Below are positions 23,183 through 52,791 of a stretch of DNA of 64,000 nucleotides, one piece after another (within the stretch, counting starts at the first letter, position 1; the number at the start of each line of letters is the position of its first letter). The notes beneath the pieces are model-generated. The model did no database searches. It was not told the origin of the DNA and was given only the letters and a program-made list of their open reading frames with translations. The position numbers and the translations under genes are program-made. The stretch spans positions 186,001 through 250,000 of the forward strand of contig HG738137.1 of the NCBI GenBank assembly GCA_000499405.2, written 5' to 3'. This DNA is from Onchocerca volvulus. Its lineage: Eukaryota > Nematoda > Chromadorea > Rhabditida > Onchocercidae.

Positions 23183-26100
23183 ATGTGGTTTGAGGAACGA
23201 AGCTGGTCCAATCTAAAGATGTCATCGATGCTTGTAGAGGAATGGCGTGACCTATGGTCAATCAAAATTGACATGATTGTCGCATCACTTGCGTATGTTT
23301 TCGCAACTACCAATTTTCTCAATCTACCTGAACTTATACTTCGAAATGGTGGATGTAAGTTTGATTTTCAATATGAAATGATTAATAATAATAAAGAATT
23401 GTGAAATAAATGTTGATAGAAAGGAATTTATTTGCAACAAGAAATTGAACAGTAAGTTATCGATTTTTCGGTGATAATATTGTCAAATAGATAGATAGAT
23501 AGACATTACACTTATCAGTAATTAAAATGATTGTTCAAAAAAATAAATCATAGCTGAAGTAGTCGCGAAATTACTTTACTTCAGTTTCTTATTTCAGTAG
23601 AAGAAATTGTTTACATCGAAAAATGATAAAATTTATATAGATGTAAAAGATGAAAAAATGAAGTATGGAATTAATTTGTAAAGAATGTAAATGAAATAAT
23701 TATAATAACTTAATTGAAATTTTATCAAAGAAATGCAAACAATTCTATAATTATTTACATTTTTTTATAAAGTTTAAATGAAGTTTTATTAAAAAAAAAA
23801 GAAGTTTAATGTAAGTAAAGGCGTAATAAAATTAAAAAGTTAATATTTTTCAGTAGCATTTGTCGCTGCTTACAGTGCATCATTACTTATTTGTGTTTTA
23901 CCAATTATTGTAATGGAATTTTCCGTTGGACAACTTATTGGACGAGCACCTGTTGAAGCACTTTACAACATATGTCCACTTTTTAAAGGTAAATTTAAAA
24001 ATGAATTTAAGAAAAAATTAATTTAAAGGTTCCGATTTTTTTTTCTCTCCTTATATTTATCGATTGTTTTCTATTTATCGCAGTTGAAATTTTGTGGATA
24101 ATTTAAAGTGATCATCAATGATTTAATCGAACAATGATACTGATATTTTGCAAGATAATCTGCCATTCTTGCATGTATCATAAAGAAGAAATATCATCTA
24201 CAATATATAATGAAAAACAAATGATGATAAATTAATTGTTTTATGATTATATTTATGTTATCATCATATCTAATCTGATTTAGTGACCAATCGCAATAAT
24301 TTTATATCATTTCGTCGAGAAATACGAATGATAGAATTGCGATTCCTTAAAACTTGTTTGTCTTAAAATTTCGAATATTGAGCGTAAAACCTATTTCTCC
24401 CGGTAGCAATAATTTAATAATGCTAAATTTGCATCAAAAGCATTAAAAAGAGAGTTTTATCGTCAGTTGTTCCATTATAGTGATCGAATTTCGTTTGAAA
24501 ATTATGACAATATTGCTATTGAATTGATAGTAAATATAAATCTTAAAAGTGAAATTTAAATTTTTATCCAATTATTAATGTTTATTTGCTAAACATTAAA
24601 AATTATTTAGCGTTTGTCATCCATTTCAAGTTTGATAATATATCATTTTACACGATCTAAATATTATTTAGAAATTTCAATTGAATATTTTTATTCAGAA
24701 GAGGTCATTTTAAGGTCATTTCAAGCTTCAACGCTTTTTATATTTCCAACAATTAATTTCAGGTATTGGCGTTGCCCAGATAATCTTTTCTCTCTTCACC
24801 TTGGCACATATGACACGATACCTCGGATGGCTTATGCTTTATCTATTTCATCTTTTCTGGGCCATATTAGCTGGACGGCCAGGTTGCTTGCTTGTCCAAT
24901 ATTTTTTGTTGGATTTAAAAAATTCCAATCTAAATTAATTAATGATCTTTAATTATTTCTTTTTTTTTTTTTGCAGGTTTACCATGGTTACACTGTATGA
25001 ATTTCCCTGAAATTCAAACATTACCATGTGAAGAAGCAGGCTCAGTGGCAAATTTTACCCATGTTAGCACAACAAAATTGAATACTTTAAATGCGCATTC
25101 ATCACTTATTCAATTCATGACGTACGCTTTTTCCGTGAAAATTAATGTATAAATTATGTGCCAACAATTATTTTATATTTGGAATATTTTAATTAATTTA
25201 ATTAACAATTTACAGATTGTTAGAACGACCATCCAGTAATATTGCTGAAACAGGTCATTTGCAATATTACATTCTTGCTTCGATGGGAGCAGTTTGGATA
25301 TTGGTCTTTTTGGCAACATGCTTCGGTGTCCGTTGGTTAGGAAAGGTAAAAATTTAAATACTTCAATTTTTTCTTTTTGTTTGAATTTCTAAAATATATG
25401 AGAAGATTTAATTTTTGTATACTTGTTTGCTTATGTATATTTGTGTTCGTGCTATCCATCTTAATTGTTAAACAAGAAGAATTATCTTTTCTTTACTTTT
25501 AACTTCTGATGATAGTGTAACTAGCTATTAGTAGATGATGATTAGGAACGGATTAAAATTTAAAATAGTAAGTAAATAGAAGTTTTCGAATTGTTCTGCT
25601 AGATATTTACTGAAACTGACTTGCTTATTGACTTATAAAATCTTAGATTTCAATGATTTTTTTAATGATGACTTCTTTATGTCTCGAAGGATAAGGTAAT
25701 TTGTCATGAATCTAAAGAATTAAATATTGAAATGTTAAGTTTTATTTATGAATCGAAAAGTTATACTTTAAATTAAAGACTAAAGATTATTATTTATTGC
25801 AAAAAAAAAAATATTACTATGAAATGTTTATGTACATTTAGAGGAATTTCGAGTATTTTAATTCAATAATTATCAAATCATTTCAGGTTATACATTTCAC
25901 CTTTATCATGCCTTTGGTTTTGATGTGTTTACTTCTAGTACGTGCTTTAACACTTCAAGGTCTTCCGGAAATATTGGTGAAATTTTATGAAAGTACCGAT
26001 TGGCAACGGATGACTGATTATCTCGTGAGATTTTTTGCTAGTTTGCTTCTTTTTTTTTTTTGAATTTAGAAGAAAAAAAAAGTTTTTACGTAGTTGAATA

Positions 26101-29100
26101 ATGCTAAACGGTACAAAAAATATTTTGAAATTTTAGCTTTATTACTATTAGATTATAAATAGTGAATTTAATTGAATATTTGATATTTTTATAACTCAAT
26201 TAATTAATAATATCAATTTTTGAAAAATTTTCAGAAATTTAAATAATGAAATTCAGAATTTTTATTCATAGATCATTAAGCTGAAAATTCTTAGATTTGA
26301 ATAAATCATTTATTGGCATTAGTATTAGTGAAAGTAATTACATCACATATTTTATAAATATTCACGCCATTTTGGCATGTCAATAAAAATGGATTCAAGA
26401 ATTATTCAAGTAAACGAATGCAAGAATTACTCAAGTAAATGAATATTTAAGTAAATAAATTACATTAGTAAGGCATACTTTTATTAATATAAATCTTTTT
26501 TTTCGCTTCATTAATCCATCTTTTATACTAAAGATGTGGAAGACAGCAATTGAACAGGCGATTTTTGCTACCGGAATTGGTTTTGGCACATTTATTACAA
26601 TTGCTTCGTATAACAAACGAACAAATAATCTTGTTTGGTGAGTAGCAATAAATTGACCTTTTTTAAGTTTAGCTTAACCTTTGACATTTTGTCTTGACCT
26701 TTGACGAAAAATTCCCTATTTAGTTAGTATTTGATTATAGTTGGACTCGTTATATTTCATATTACTGATATTCATTATATTTCGTATCGAGTATGTTTGT
26801 CAGTTTTGTGCTTCAAAAATTTGATTGTTCATATGAACAAAAATCAGTAATAATACTTCTGAATTGTATTACATCACGAAATTTGATTAGAAATTAAATT
26901 CTACTCAATTTGGAATTTTGAAATATAATAACCTTGCCTGAAATATTTGTTCTTTTTTTTGCAGTGATTCAAAATTTCAGTATTCAATCTGTAAAATAAG
27001 ATTAAATGAAAAAAAAAATATACATGAGCTAAAATATTTCTTTATACAATTTTCAGATTATTTTCGATTATATTATTATAATTATTGCATTATTTTTTTA
27101 CATTACATCTATTTTACCTATTTATGAGTTCTTAGATAATTATTTCATTAATTGCTTATTTTTTGTTATTTACTTAGTCTTGCATACTTCATTTTCTTAT
27201 CTTCTTAATTTCTTAATTTTGATGAAATTAATTTGAAAAAAAAAAAAAAGAAAACGATACTTTGTGTTATTCAACAATGATCAATATTTAATTTTCTAGT
27301 TTTTTCTTTTTTTTTTTTCAATTCTTAACACAAAACTGGAAAAGTAAATGAAATTAAAATTTTAAAAATTAGTATTTTATAGTGACGCACTGATAATCAT
27401 ATTTGGCCATGCCGTATTAACGCTGATACAGGTACTTGTAATAATTGGATTTATTGGACATTTAAGTATTCGACTTGGATTACAACCAATCGAGCTTCTT
27501 GATCGAGGTTTATTTTTAGCCTCATTTTTTTGTTTCAATTTCCGAACTCAAATTTTTCGCATTAAATTCGAAAAAATTATTAAATTTGCTAATTTTTTAA
27601 AATATATCGTGGAGTTCCAAAATTTTCGTGTACAATTAATACATTCTTATATCAATTCTCATCATAAAATATGAATTTTCCTCGAACTTTCTATTTCAAA
27701 TTATTCTGATCTCAAAACTTTGATTCAGTACTGTTTTAACTTAAAATTTATCCAATTTCAAGGCGGCTTTTTTATTTTTTCAACTCAATAAAGTTCGATT
27801 TTGTAGGAGAAGCTCAAATGTGGCATATTCTTGCATATATGTCGTATGTACCGGACATCCGAACATGGACTGCAATTCTCTTGTTTATGTGCATTTTTGT
27901 TTTAATTAATGTTTTCGTAAGTTTTTTCTATTAGTTTTCATCTAAATTGCTAACTGTTTCATTTTTCAATATCCAAGTTTTTCGAGTCATATCAATTTTG
28001 AGAAATTCAATTAATTAATTTCCAACAATTCTACAAATTCATTTAATACTTAGAAATAAATATCATACTACTAAAATTCATATTTTTTACTCATATTATT
28101 CATATTTTACTCATACTCTTTTTTATTTTTATTTTTATTTTTCAGTATCTTCTCACTTTGAACATTTTGGCAACATTTGAAGATTCATGTGGTGAAAAAT
28201 CATCACGTTGCTTTCCACGTTTTCTACTTGATCTTTTCATCTGTTGCATTACTTTTGCAATTGGCCTTTATTTTGCTACGCAAGTAAGAAAGACAAAATA
28301 TCGATTTCATCAAAAATTTGATTTAAATTTTCAAATATTCGAATATATTTTATATATCTGTCAATAATTCTGAATTTCTTCCCTCTTTCTGTGAAACTTT
28401 TTTTGCAAAATGATGCAAAAAAAAAAGAAAAAAAATAGATAATTAACAATTTAAACAATCATTCTCTTTTCAATATATTTAATAATATTTATGTTAAGAA
28501 AGTTTGATTTAACCTTGAAAATTTCATCTTAACTCAGTAATGACAAATAACTATAATATCGTAAAATTATTTTTTTATTTTTAAAATAAAGAGTCTGACT
28601 GATTATTGATTGTGATAGTCTGATTATTATGATAATTCTACTAATCTGTTTATGATCACCAAATCTAGCTTTAAACTTTTGCTATAACTAAAAACTTAAG
28701 AGAAAATTTTCAAGTATACACTCAAATATTCCATCATTAAATTTCGGACTAATTTAGCAGAAATTTAGAATTGATATTTTCATTATTATTGTAATTAACC
28801 TGTTAAGAATAATTGAAATAATGAATTTTAGCTATCATTCAAGAAATCTTTAAATGAATTAATATTCTTACAAAATTATTTAATCTATTTTGCATATAAT
28901 TTTCACATTACATTGATAGTTTGTGCAGCAATCTTTTTAATTAGAATTCGTTTCCTCTAAAACTAGAATTCTGCGACTAGAAACTTCAGGTTTTTGCAAA
29001 ATTTCAAGAAACTTCAAATTTTTGAAAGATTTTCGAAATTATGATTTAAATTTTTAATTTATTAATATTAGAATTTCAAAAATACATACAAACTTTTTAA

Positions 29101-30612
29101 AAATGCAAATTTTTGTGAAATGTTTTTATAATTTCAGGGTGGTCGTTATGCGTATGAACTAGTTGGTGGCTATTTGAAATATGTAACATTATGGGTTATA
29201 TTGTTCTTTGAATTGTTAGCAGTTGGATGGTTCTATTGTAAGTTTGATAAAATCTCTATCATAGGGAATATTTATCTGAAAAAAAAAAGATTCGTGATAT
29301 CGCGGGAAATTTATCGAATATTTATCTAAAATACCTGGTAAAATAGATGTTTAATAGGATAAACTGATTTTAAAAATGATAAAATATTGCATGTATTAAT
29401 CAAATTTGATCTCAAATTCTTCTATCTTTAATTCCTGACAAGAATATTCTCATACAGAATAAAAAATAATTCAAATTTCAACCTGATCAATGTTCGGATG
29501 ATTGGAGTACCATCAAATCGAATTAATTAAAGAAATATTAATTACAGGTGCACATCGTCTTGGTAAAGATTTGCATACGATGTTACGACCATCATGCTGT
29601 TGGTGTTTTGGATATTTCATTCTTTGTTTCATATACCTTCTACCAATTATACCGGCTGTAAGTTGTTGAATTTGTAAATAAATTAATAATTAAATTCATT
29701 TTTTCTTTTTTTTTTTTTAAATAAGTCAACAATGAAGTACTTTTTTTCAGCCTTATAAATAGAAGTTTTCTACCTATTAAAATGTCTAGGTTACCAACGT
29801 ATTCATCAAATATGAAATCAAAAATAACTAAATTTTCCGCTTCAAAAATTTCCCAAATTTTCAACTTTTTTGCTAGATTTCAAAATTTTTTTGCCAGAAT
29901 ATACAATTGATTGATAGCCATAAAGCGATAATATTTCGAAATTAATATGGAATAATTTCTTGATTTCAAATTTCTGATAAATGTCGAAAAATTTGATTAG
30001 AGAGAAAAAAAAAAAAAATCAAAAAATTATTGATTTTCAGGCAATAGCTACGCTAAACTTGATGAATTATGATTATTCCACTTATTCTTCCGGAATTCAT
30101 GAATGGAAGTATTCGGAAGTACTTGGATGGGCAATAGCATTGATACCATTGATGCCAATTCCATTATTTATGCAATTTCGAATTTGCAGGACATGTATCA
30201 AAGGACCTGGCGTGACAAAATGGCAGGTAAATACCGAAAATGATGATTTTTTATTTCCAGAATATATCATTTAATGAGAAATTTCGGGTTTAAGTTTTAT
30301 AGTGAAGTTTAGAAATTTTTTTGTTCATATTCATTTTGTTCTCTGTGATAAAAATGATTTTATTGGTTGGAAAAAAAAGATTTTTTTCATTTTTTTACTT
30401 AAATTCAAGCTTAGTTTTCAGTTAATACTGCAATAATTATATTAATTTAATTACAGAAATTGAAAAATGCAATAGCATCTCCTTTGCCTTATGAAGTTAA
30501 GAAATCAACATCATCATCAGCTATGCGAAGATATTCAAATGATACACCTGGTTACGTTCTTCTTCCACAAGCTCCACTTGCTGAACCAGAAGTTTTCAGC
30601 GAGGTAATTTAA
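23183..30612 (+). CDS. Divergent SLC6 (sodium:neurotransmitter symporter family) transporter
   Basis: Fourteen exons join in frame to 622 aa: 23183-23354, 23854-23988, 24763-24882, 24977-25121, 25216-25345, 25887-26024, 26534-26637, 27383-27507, 27807-27916, 28146-28283, 29138-29237, 29548-29657, 30041-30226 and 30457-30612. All introns are GT-AG. The product has the SLC6 plan: TM1 ending LPELILRNGGLAF (48-60), TM2 with MEFSVGQLIGR, a long loop after TM3 with a Cys pair (LHCMNFPEIQTLPC) and an NFT glycosylation site, TM6 with AIFATGIGFGTFITIASYN (289-307), and a cytosolic tail. The canonical GLGNVWRFPY motif is replaced by ATTNFLNLPEL (41-51). The length fits the family. This is a plasma-membrane transporter fold; substrate and sodium coupling are doubtful. 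A donor at 30604 spliced to an acceptor at 30684 would instead give a tail ending at 30774, and an AATAAA at 30858-30863 suits either end. I cannot assign a specific C. elegans snf gene. Confidence 0.88.
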
Positions 30613-30774
30613 AAATTGAGCTTGGAAAAGAACTCCTAAATATTTGAAATTAACCAAAAAAGTTTGTCTTAAAATAGCATACAGGTTTGCGAATTTAATC
30701 CAGAATTACTACACCTTTCACTAGTTTTTCCTTCCATCAACCTGTTTTGGACCGATGTAAGCATCATCACTTAA

Positions 30775-32364
30775 CTCTTTATTTCCCAGTTTTTTCTTCT
30801 AATTTCGAAATTTCAATTGTATTTTATAATTGTTACTTCAGAACCGATCATAAATAGAATAAACACAATGATTTCCAACGATTATCATATGCTATGCCAT
30901 GTGCCAAGGGTATATCGCAAAACTGCCAAAGTTATTTCAGTGACTGCGATTTTCTTTTTTTTTTTTTTTTTTTTTTAATCATACTGTTCTATTGTAAATA
31001 ACTGTATTTAAAGCATAATTTGATTTCAGTTCCGTGAATGTTGTAATTGTTTGTGAATTAATTCTTCTGCAAATGACTGAAAAATTATTCCATCACATCT
31101 GATTAGCCCTTTTCAACGATATTTGGTAATTGGTATTTTCAAATACTAAATGTTTCTGCAACAATTTCTCTCTTAACGAAATGTGATGGAATTCTCACCA
31201 AACATGATCACCATTTTAATTAACCCACAAACTCGTATATATTTACTTGAGGAATTCACCTATTTAATTTTCATCTATTTTTTGATATTGTGCCATAGGA
31301 AAAGCACTTCATTACTTGTTTTTTGTTCCGAGATCTTATTTCTGAACCATTATCCATTTTTTTAATTTTAATTCCTTCATGAAACCAGCACAAGGATTGG
31401 TTGCTTCAATGCTCTGTTTATGAAGTCTAAAATTCCCCAAATTTTGATTTGATAATTGATCATGGAACATATTTTAATTGTAATGGAATATAAAACGATG
31501 TGAAATAGTATGCTAATTCTTGTTTTACCTCTTTTTTCTGTAATATTTACTTCGTTCAATGAAAATGAAATATTTGTTAGAAAAATAAATAAACAACATA
31601 AAATGCTTTGCTGAAGACATATATACTCGGAAATAAGTATATAAAAAATGTATTCGCAAAATGTTTCAATCGAATTTTAAAACGATATAGGCTATGGGAA
31701 CTTCAGTTGCTCCGTAAAAACCAATGGGAAAAAAAACAACCAAAACAAACCGACAAGAGTGCTTCCTTGCATATTATATGTACGGGTTCAAAAAGCTAGA
31801 AAACACTTAGTCACTTCGAAAAGAGAAGCTGAAATGATGAAAAACGATAAGCGTTAGTCAAGAATTAATTTATCCCGACAGATAGCACAACAATGAAAAT
31901 TATCCGCTCAGTAATTATCGCGATGAGTGATAAATAACCTTAAATAATCTACTATCGCCGAGAGATAAGTTCTTTGCAAGAGATCCATCTAATAAGGCCG
32001 AAAATTAAAATGCAGATATAATGAAATAATTTAGTAAAGAGATTTAAGAAATCAATAAAAGAAAGTAGTCGTCTAAATAATGATAAAAATCTCGGTATCT
32101 CACTCATATAGCATTTCTTCCGCCAGATTTTTATCCCCTTAAGAAAGCTATTTTAAATTATTAAAGGATGGAAGAAAAATTCTATCCTGATATTCGTTTC
32201 TGGGCCATATTCAAGGTCATCCTGCAATGAGTCTCGAGTTGACAGAAAAAGCATATATGATATGTACATTCCAATTTAGATAATAGAAAAATATGTACAA
32301 ATTTCAACAAAATAGACGGAATGCTATGCTTCTGGAAAACAAGAGATCTACAAGCGATAATAAA
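30775..32364. other. Intergenic tail-to-tail region
   Basis: Separates the 3' ends of the transporter (+) and helicase (-) genes. It holds an AATAAA at 30858-30863, a T-run around 30955-30976 and no supportable exon on either strand. Confidence 0.6.
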
Positions 32365-49158
<16,794 letters not shown>

Positions 49159-49185
49159 AACCGATTGAGAAATAATATTCAATTG

Positions 49186-49188
49186 CTG
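49186..49188 (-). promoter_or_regulatory. Candidate spliced-leader or 5'-UTR acceptor of xnp-1
   Basis: On the minus strand ctattttccag ends 27 bases before the start codon at 49158. It could receive a spliced leader, or the 3' end of an upstream leader exon such as the exon-like block at 51100-51005. Confidence 0.4.
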
Positions 49189-51004
49189 GAAAATAGCACA
49201 AACTTCTCACGATTTCTCCAGATTCCTTACAGCGAGAAGCATTCCTTAAAATAATATAAAAATTCATTGTTAATTTAAACAAATCTATGACTTGATCTAT
49301 ACATGATCGATGATTAGTACATGATGACATTAAAAATACTCTTAACATTGACATATACACAAAGAATCCCAACGGATCTTTTGTGCACATATGATTCGCT
49401 GATAAAGAAAATAGAGTGTCTTCTGATAGGATTAGATTTCTAGATCAGATTTCCGTAATCCTTCACGCACATTAAATTTATCTTGTCTAGATGATTTTTT
49501 TTTTTTTAATTTTAGGATAAATTATAATCGAAGTTAGATCTCTTTGCAAAGATAAGAAATCCCGCTGATGTTTAATATTATCTAATATTTGTAATATTGC
49601 AAATTTTTTCAACAATTCGCCTATTTTGAAATGTCACATAAAAAAATGAAAGAAAATCGATGTAAATTCTACATAAAGTAAACAAAGTGAATCAACAATA
49701 TAATGCTCTTCATTCTAAATCGAGAATGATCTATATTGGGACATTTCTGCACGATGTATTTCACAGAATTATAAACTTAACCAGGAAGTCTAACTAACTG
49801 CACTAAATAAACACATCATTTCACAGGAATGAAACTGAAATTCGACAGCCAACATATTAATCCAAATGAATTTCCTTTCTTTTCATTTATTTGCACGAAA
49901 AATAGGTCAGACAGAATGACGAGCAAAATATCAATTTTATCAGCTTTCCGGGATCAAAAATCAAAGAATATCCTAATTTTAGTTATTTGAATCGAAACAT
50001 TTGTTGATCTAAGGCAAAAAAGGTCAGAAAAAACATTTACAACTAAATAATACAATTAAATATTACTTGATCATACTTTCAGTAATATAACTAAATTTTC
50101 TATTTATTAAGTTTCAATTGTGAATTCGAAAAGCAATAAAACTCCAAAACAAAAAAAAAAAAAAAAAATAGATTCCTAAATCATGAGTTAAAAATTCACA
50201 AGTTCTCTATCGCTTAAATTTTATCGCGAGTAAATTCCTTAGAAATCTATTATTTTTCATTAATCGAGTTATTCCTCGGATTGATCTGGAATTGAATGCA
50301 AAACTAGAATAAGCTTCTGATTTAAAATTTCATATACAGCAGGAAGAAATCAAAAAAGAAATTACAATAGAAAAAAAAAAAATCGAATCAGAAATCTCCA
50401 GCTGTGTCTACCTGAAGCGAGACAAAAATTTGGCAATTATTTTTTTCCAAAGTCATCTTCAAACCTAATAAGAATTAATAGAAAAATGAAAAGGGAATTA
50501 CTTTCGAAATTTTAAAATCAAATAGAATTGGAACTAATTTTTTCTAGAATTTATGCATGATAAAGAAATCATAAATTACAAAAAAAAGAAAAAAAAACCT
50601 TCGCCATTAGTAATTTAAAAATTAAATGATTCTGCTAGAACTAATTCTGAATCAAACGAGATAACGAGGTCAAATCATTTGGAATTTGATTTAAATTTAA
50701 ATAAACTGACTAAATTTGAACAGATAATTCACAAGAAAAAATATGCAAAAGCATTTTTCAATTGCAATAAATTGTATACACTGTGGATTCGCGTCATTGT
50801 GATTGGTGACTGATAGTCACGACTAAATTTAACTTAAGATCGAACAAGAAGACGATATTTGAATTTATTTGAAAAAAAAAAACTCGGTCATTCGTCGAGA
50901 ATTAATTTAAAATCAATTTTCCCTGAAATATGATGAATCCATATTAATCAAAGGAATATACCAGAAATCTCTCGTACTTCTTTACCAATTTCCAATTCAC
51001 TCAC
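49189..51004. other. Upstream region of xnp-1, no gene seen
   Basis: AT-rich DNA with A-runs (for example near 48904-48916 and 50150-50168) and no supportable coding exon on either strand. It lies between the xnp-1 start and the exon-like block at 51005 and may include xnp-1 promoter or leader-intron sequence. Confidence 0.4.
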
Positions 51005-51100
51005 CGCGGAGTTTGACCCGTCCAGTCAATTCTTATCCATCAACCGGATTTCTAGGACATTAACCCTAGCATCTAGCTCCTTAAACTTGACCTGACTCTC
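51005..51100 (-). other. Exon-like block bounded by splice signals, coiled-coil-like peptide
   Basis: On the minus strand, ttactcatag precedes position 51100 and CCGCG|GTGAGTG follows 51005, giving a 96-base exon-like unit of unusually balanced composition. One frame is open for 24 codons, ESQVKFKELDARVNVLEIRL then MDKN and TGA; its hydrophobic spacing (V, L, V, L, I/L) looks like a coiled coil. The other two frames have stops. It may be a 5'-UTR exon of xnp-1 (1.8 kb downstream), the last exon of an unseen gene, or a remnant of a transposon coiled-coil protein. Function not recognised. Confidence 0.35.
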
Positions 51101-51329
51101 CTATGAGTAAAAACAGAAACAGCGTGCAATATACTGAGAGCGTAGACAGCAAAAAAAATGGAAATAATATAACAGATATTAGTACTCATCTTTATTTCTT
51201 TATCTGCCTCTATTAAGCGATAATGTAATCGCTAAATTGGTGAGGAAATCTGCGACGTTGTTGTGATTTATTGTGGAATATTACTTATCACCAAATAGTC
51301 GACTGATCGCTTATCTCTCGAAGTTTGAT

Positions 51330-51880
51330 TCAAAGGTAAAAGTAAGATTTTGTCAACTTGTTACGTAAGTCGTCTGATTCCCCTCGCCATTTCCATCGTT
51401 TTCGTGCATTTCTCTGGATACCTCTTCATCAAATTATGAATTTTCATATACTAAATCCCTTTACTACCATCTCTCTCTATTCTTCTAATTACCATAACTA
51501 TACTCTCTCATAATTTTCTTGTTTCTTTCGCTCCTCTTTTACAAGATTTTTCCCGCAGTAACGACAAAATAGGAAGTGGAGGAAACGGCAAAAAAGACGT
51601 AAACAGAGATAGAGAGACGAAGATTATTCGCTTGATATCATTGGTCAAGAATTATTTTTAGCTAGTCGAGCACAAACCGGTGTTGAGGTGTATCACCATC
51701 ATATGAAAATTTTACGTCCCAGGGGTGCAGATTAAAAATGTATCGGTTATTCCGGGGCGATCATGGGATATATTTGATGGTATTCGCGGAGAAACTTTCG
51801 GGGCGGGGGGAAGAGCACATTTTCGATTCTACTAATGCCTTTGCCTCATTGAATCGCATTTCTTCCAAATGTTATGAATT
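51330..51880. promoter_or_regulatory. GC-richer intergenic patch upstream of xnp-1
   Basis: This block lies between the Axin 3' end and xnp-1. It contains CG-rich words (ttccggggcgatcatggg near 51748 and ttcggggcggggggaagag near 51798), the highest local GC in the window. On the plus strand an open frame of about 50 codons starts at the ATG at 51739 (MYRLFRGDHGIYLMVFAEKL, then SGRGEE), but it has no recognisable family. A promoter or enhancer is the simplest reading. Confidence 0.3.
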
Positions 51881-52025
51881 GGAATGAAATGAACGATTCG
51901 AAACTTTTCTTCTCAGAATTTTCTCATTTACTTGATTCCATCACTAATAAAAAGCTGGAAAGAAACAAATTTGTCAAGTTTTATCAAATGATATCAGTTT
52001 TTACTTTATCTATGTCATACAAGTC

Positions 52026-52063
52026 ATTTAGCCAAGTTTATGACTGAAGATATTTGGCTAAAT
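52026..52063. repeat. 10-bp perfect inverted repeat with related ggcca/tggcc words nearby
   Basis: ATTTAGCCAA (52026-52035) pairs with TTGGCTAAAT (52054-52063) across an 18-base loop. Related words follow within 200 bases (gccatttggccag near 52118, tatggctaag near 52158, ttggccaaaaaggc near 52258), suggesting a decayed family of short palindromes or a factor-binding cluster. Confidence 0.6.
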
Positions 52064-52791
52064 ATGGTATGGAACAAAATGAATTATTATTGCTTTTGTT
52101 ATATTTACTTCACACCAGCCATTTGGCCAGGGATTTTTATATATAGTTGCGGACAATATGGCTAAGTTTGATATATAGTAAAAAATGTTGAAGTAATTTT
52201 ATTGGTTTTCAGAAGTATCATCGATCACCGATTAATGCACGAATCATCAGAAGACAATTGGCCAAAAAGGCAATTGAATTTACCAAAGAACAATATCTTC
52301 CTTTTTTTATTCATATGTATTACAGACAGATTTATTAATATACCATCGTTTAAATTGGCTTATTTTAAATGATCGAATTTACAAAGCTTATATACATAAT
52401 GATGAAATAATTGGAAAGGAATGTGTCGATCGGTTTCACTTTAAAATTTATAAAATTTTTAAATTTTTCGAAGGATTTAGAGAAAAAAAAAAGCGATAAT
52501 TGTCCCAATCAACATATAAAACAGTATGTACAAAAAGAATATAGTAATGGCTAAAAAAAAAGGGAAGAAAGGAAAAAAATTTCTTTAAAATTCTCGATTT
52601 TCCGATCCAAAAAAAAAACCAATCAATTTAGGAAGGAAATTTTATTTTCGGTACAATTTGAACTTACAAAAGGCAAAATAATTTTTCCATTGGAGAATTT
52701 TCCCGTAATTGGTATTCTTTTCTGAATATTTGTTAGATGATAAAGATTAAGCTCATTCGAATTGCAAAACTTTCACTAATAAATTAGTCAT

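Noticed and set aside
24614..24952. 112-codon plus-strand frame through SLC6 exon 3
   Set aside because: It reads exon 3 in the wrong frame and runs into both introns. The SLC6 frame gives the transmembrane sequence and joins in phase.
26964..27130. Strong acceptor (ttttttttgcag) inside an SLC6 intron, in phase with exon 7
   Set aside because: It would lead to a stop and break the TM6-TM7 continuity (NNLVCDALIIIFGHAV) obtained with the acceptor at 27382.
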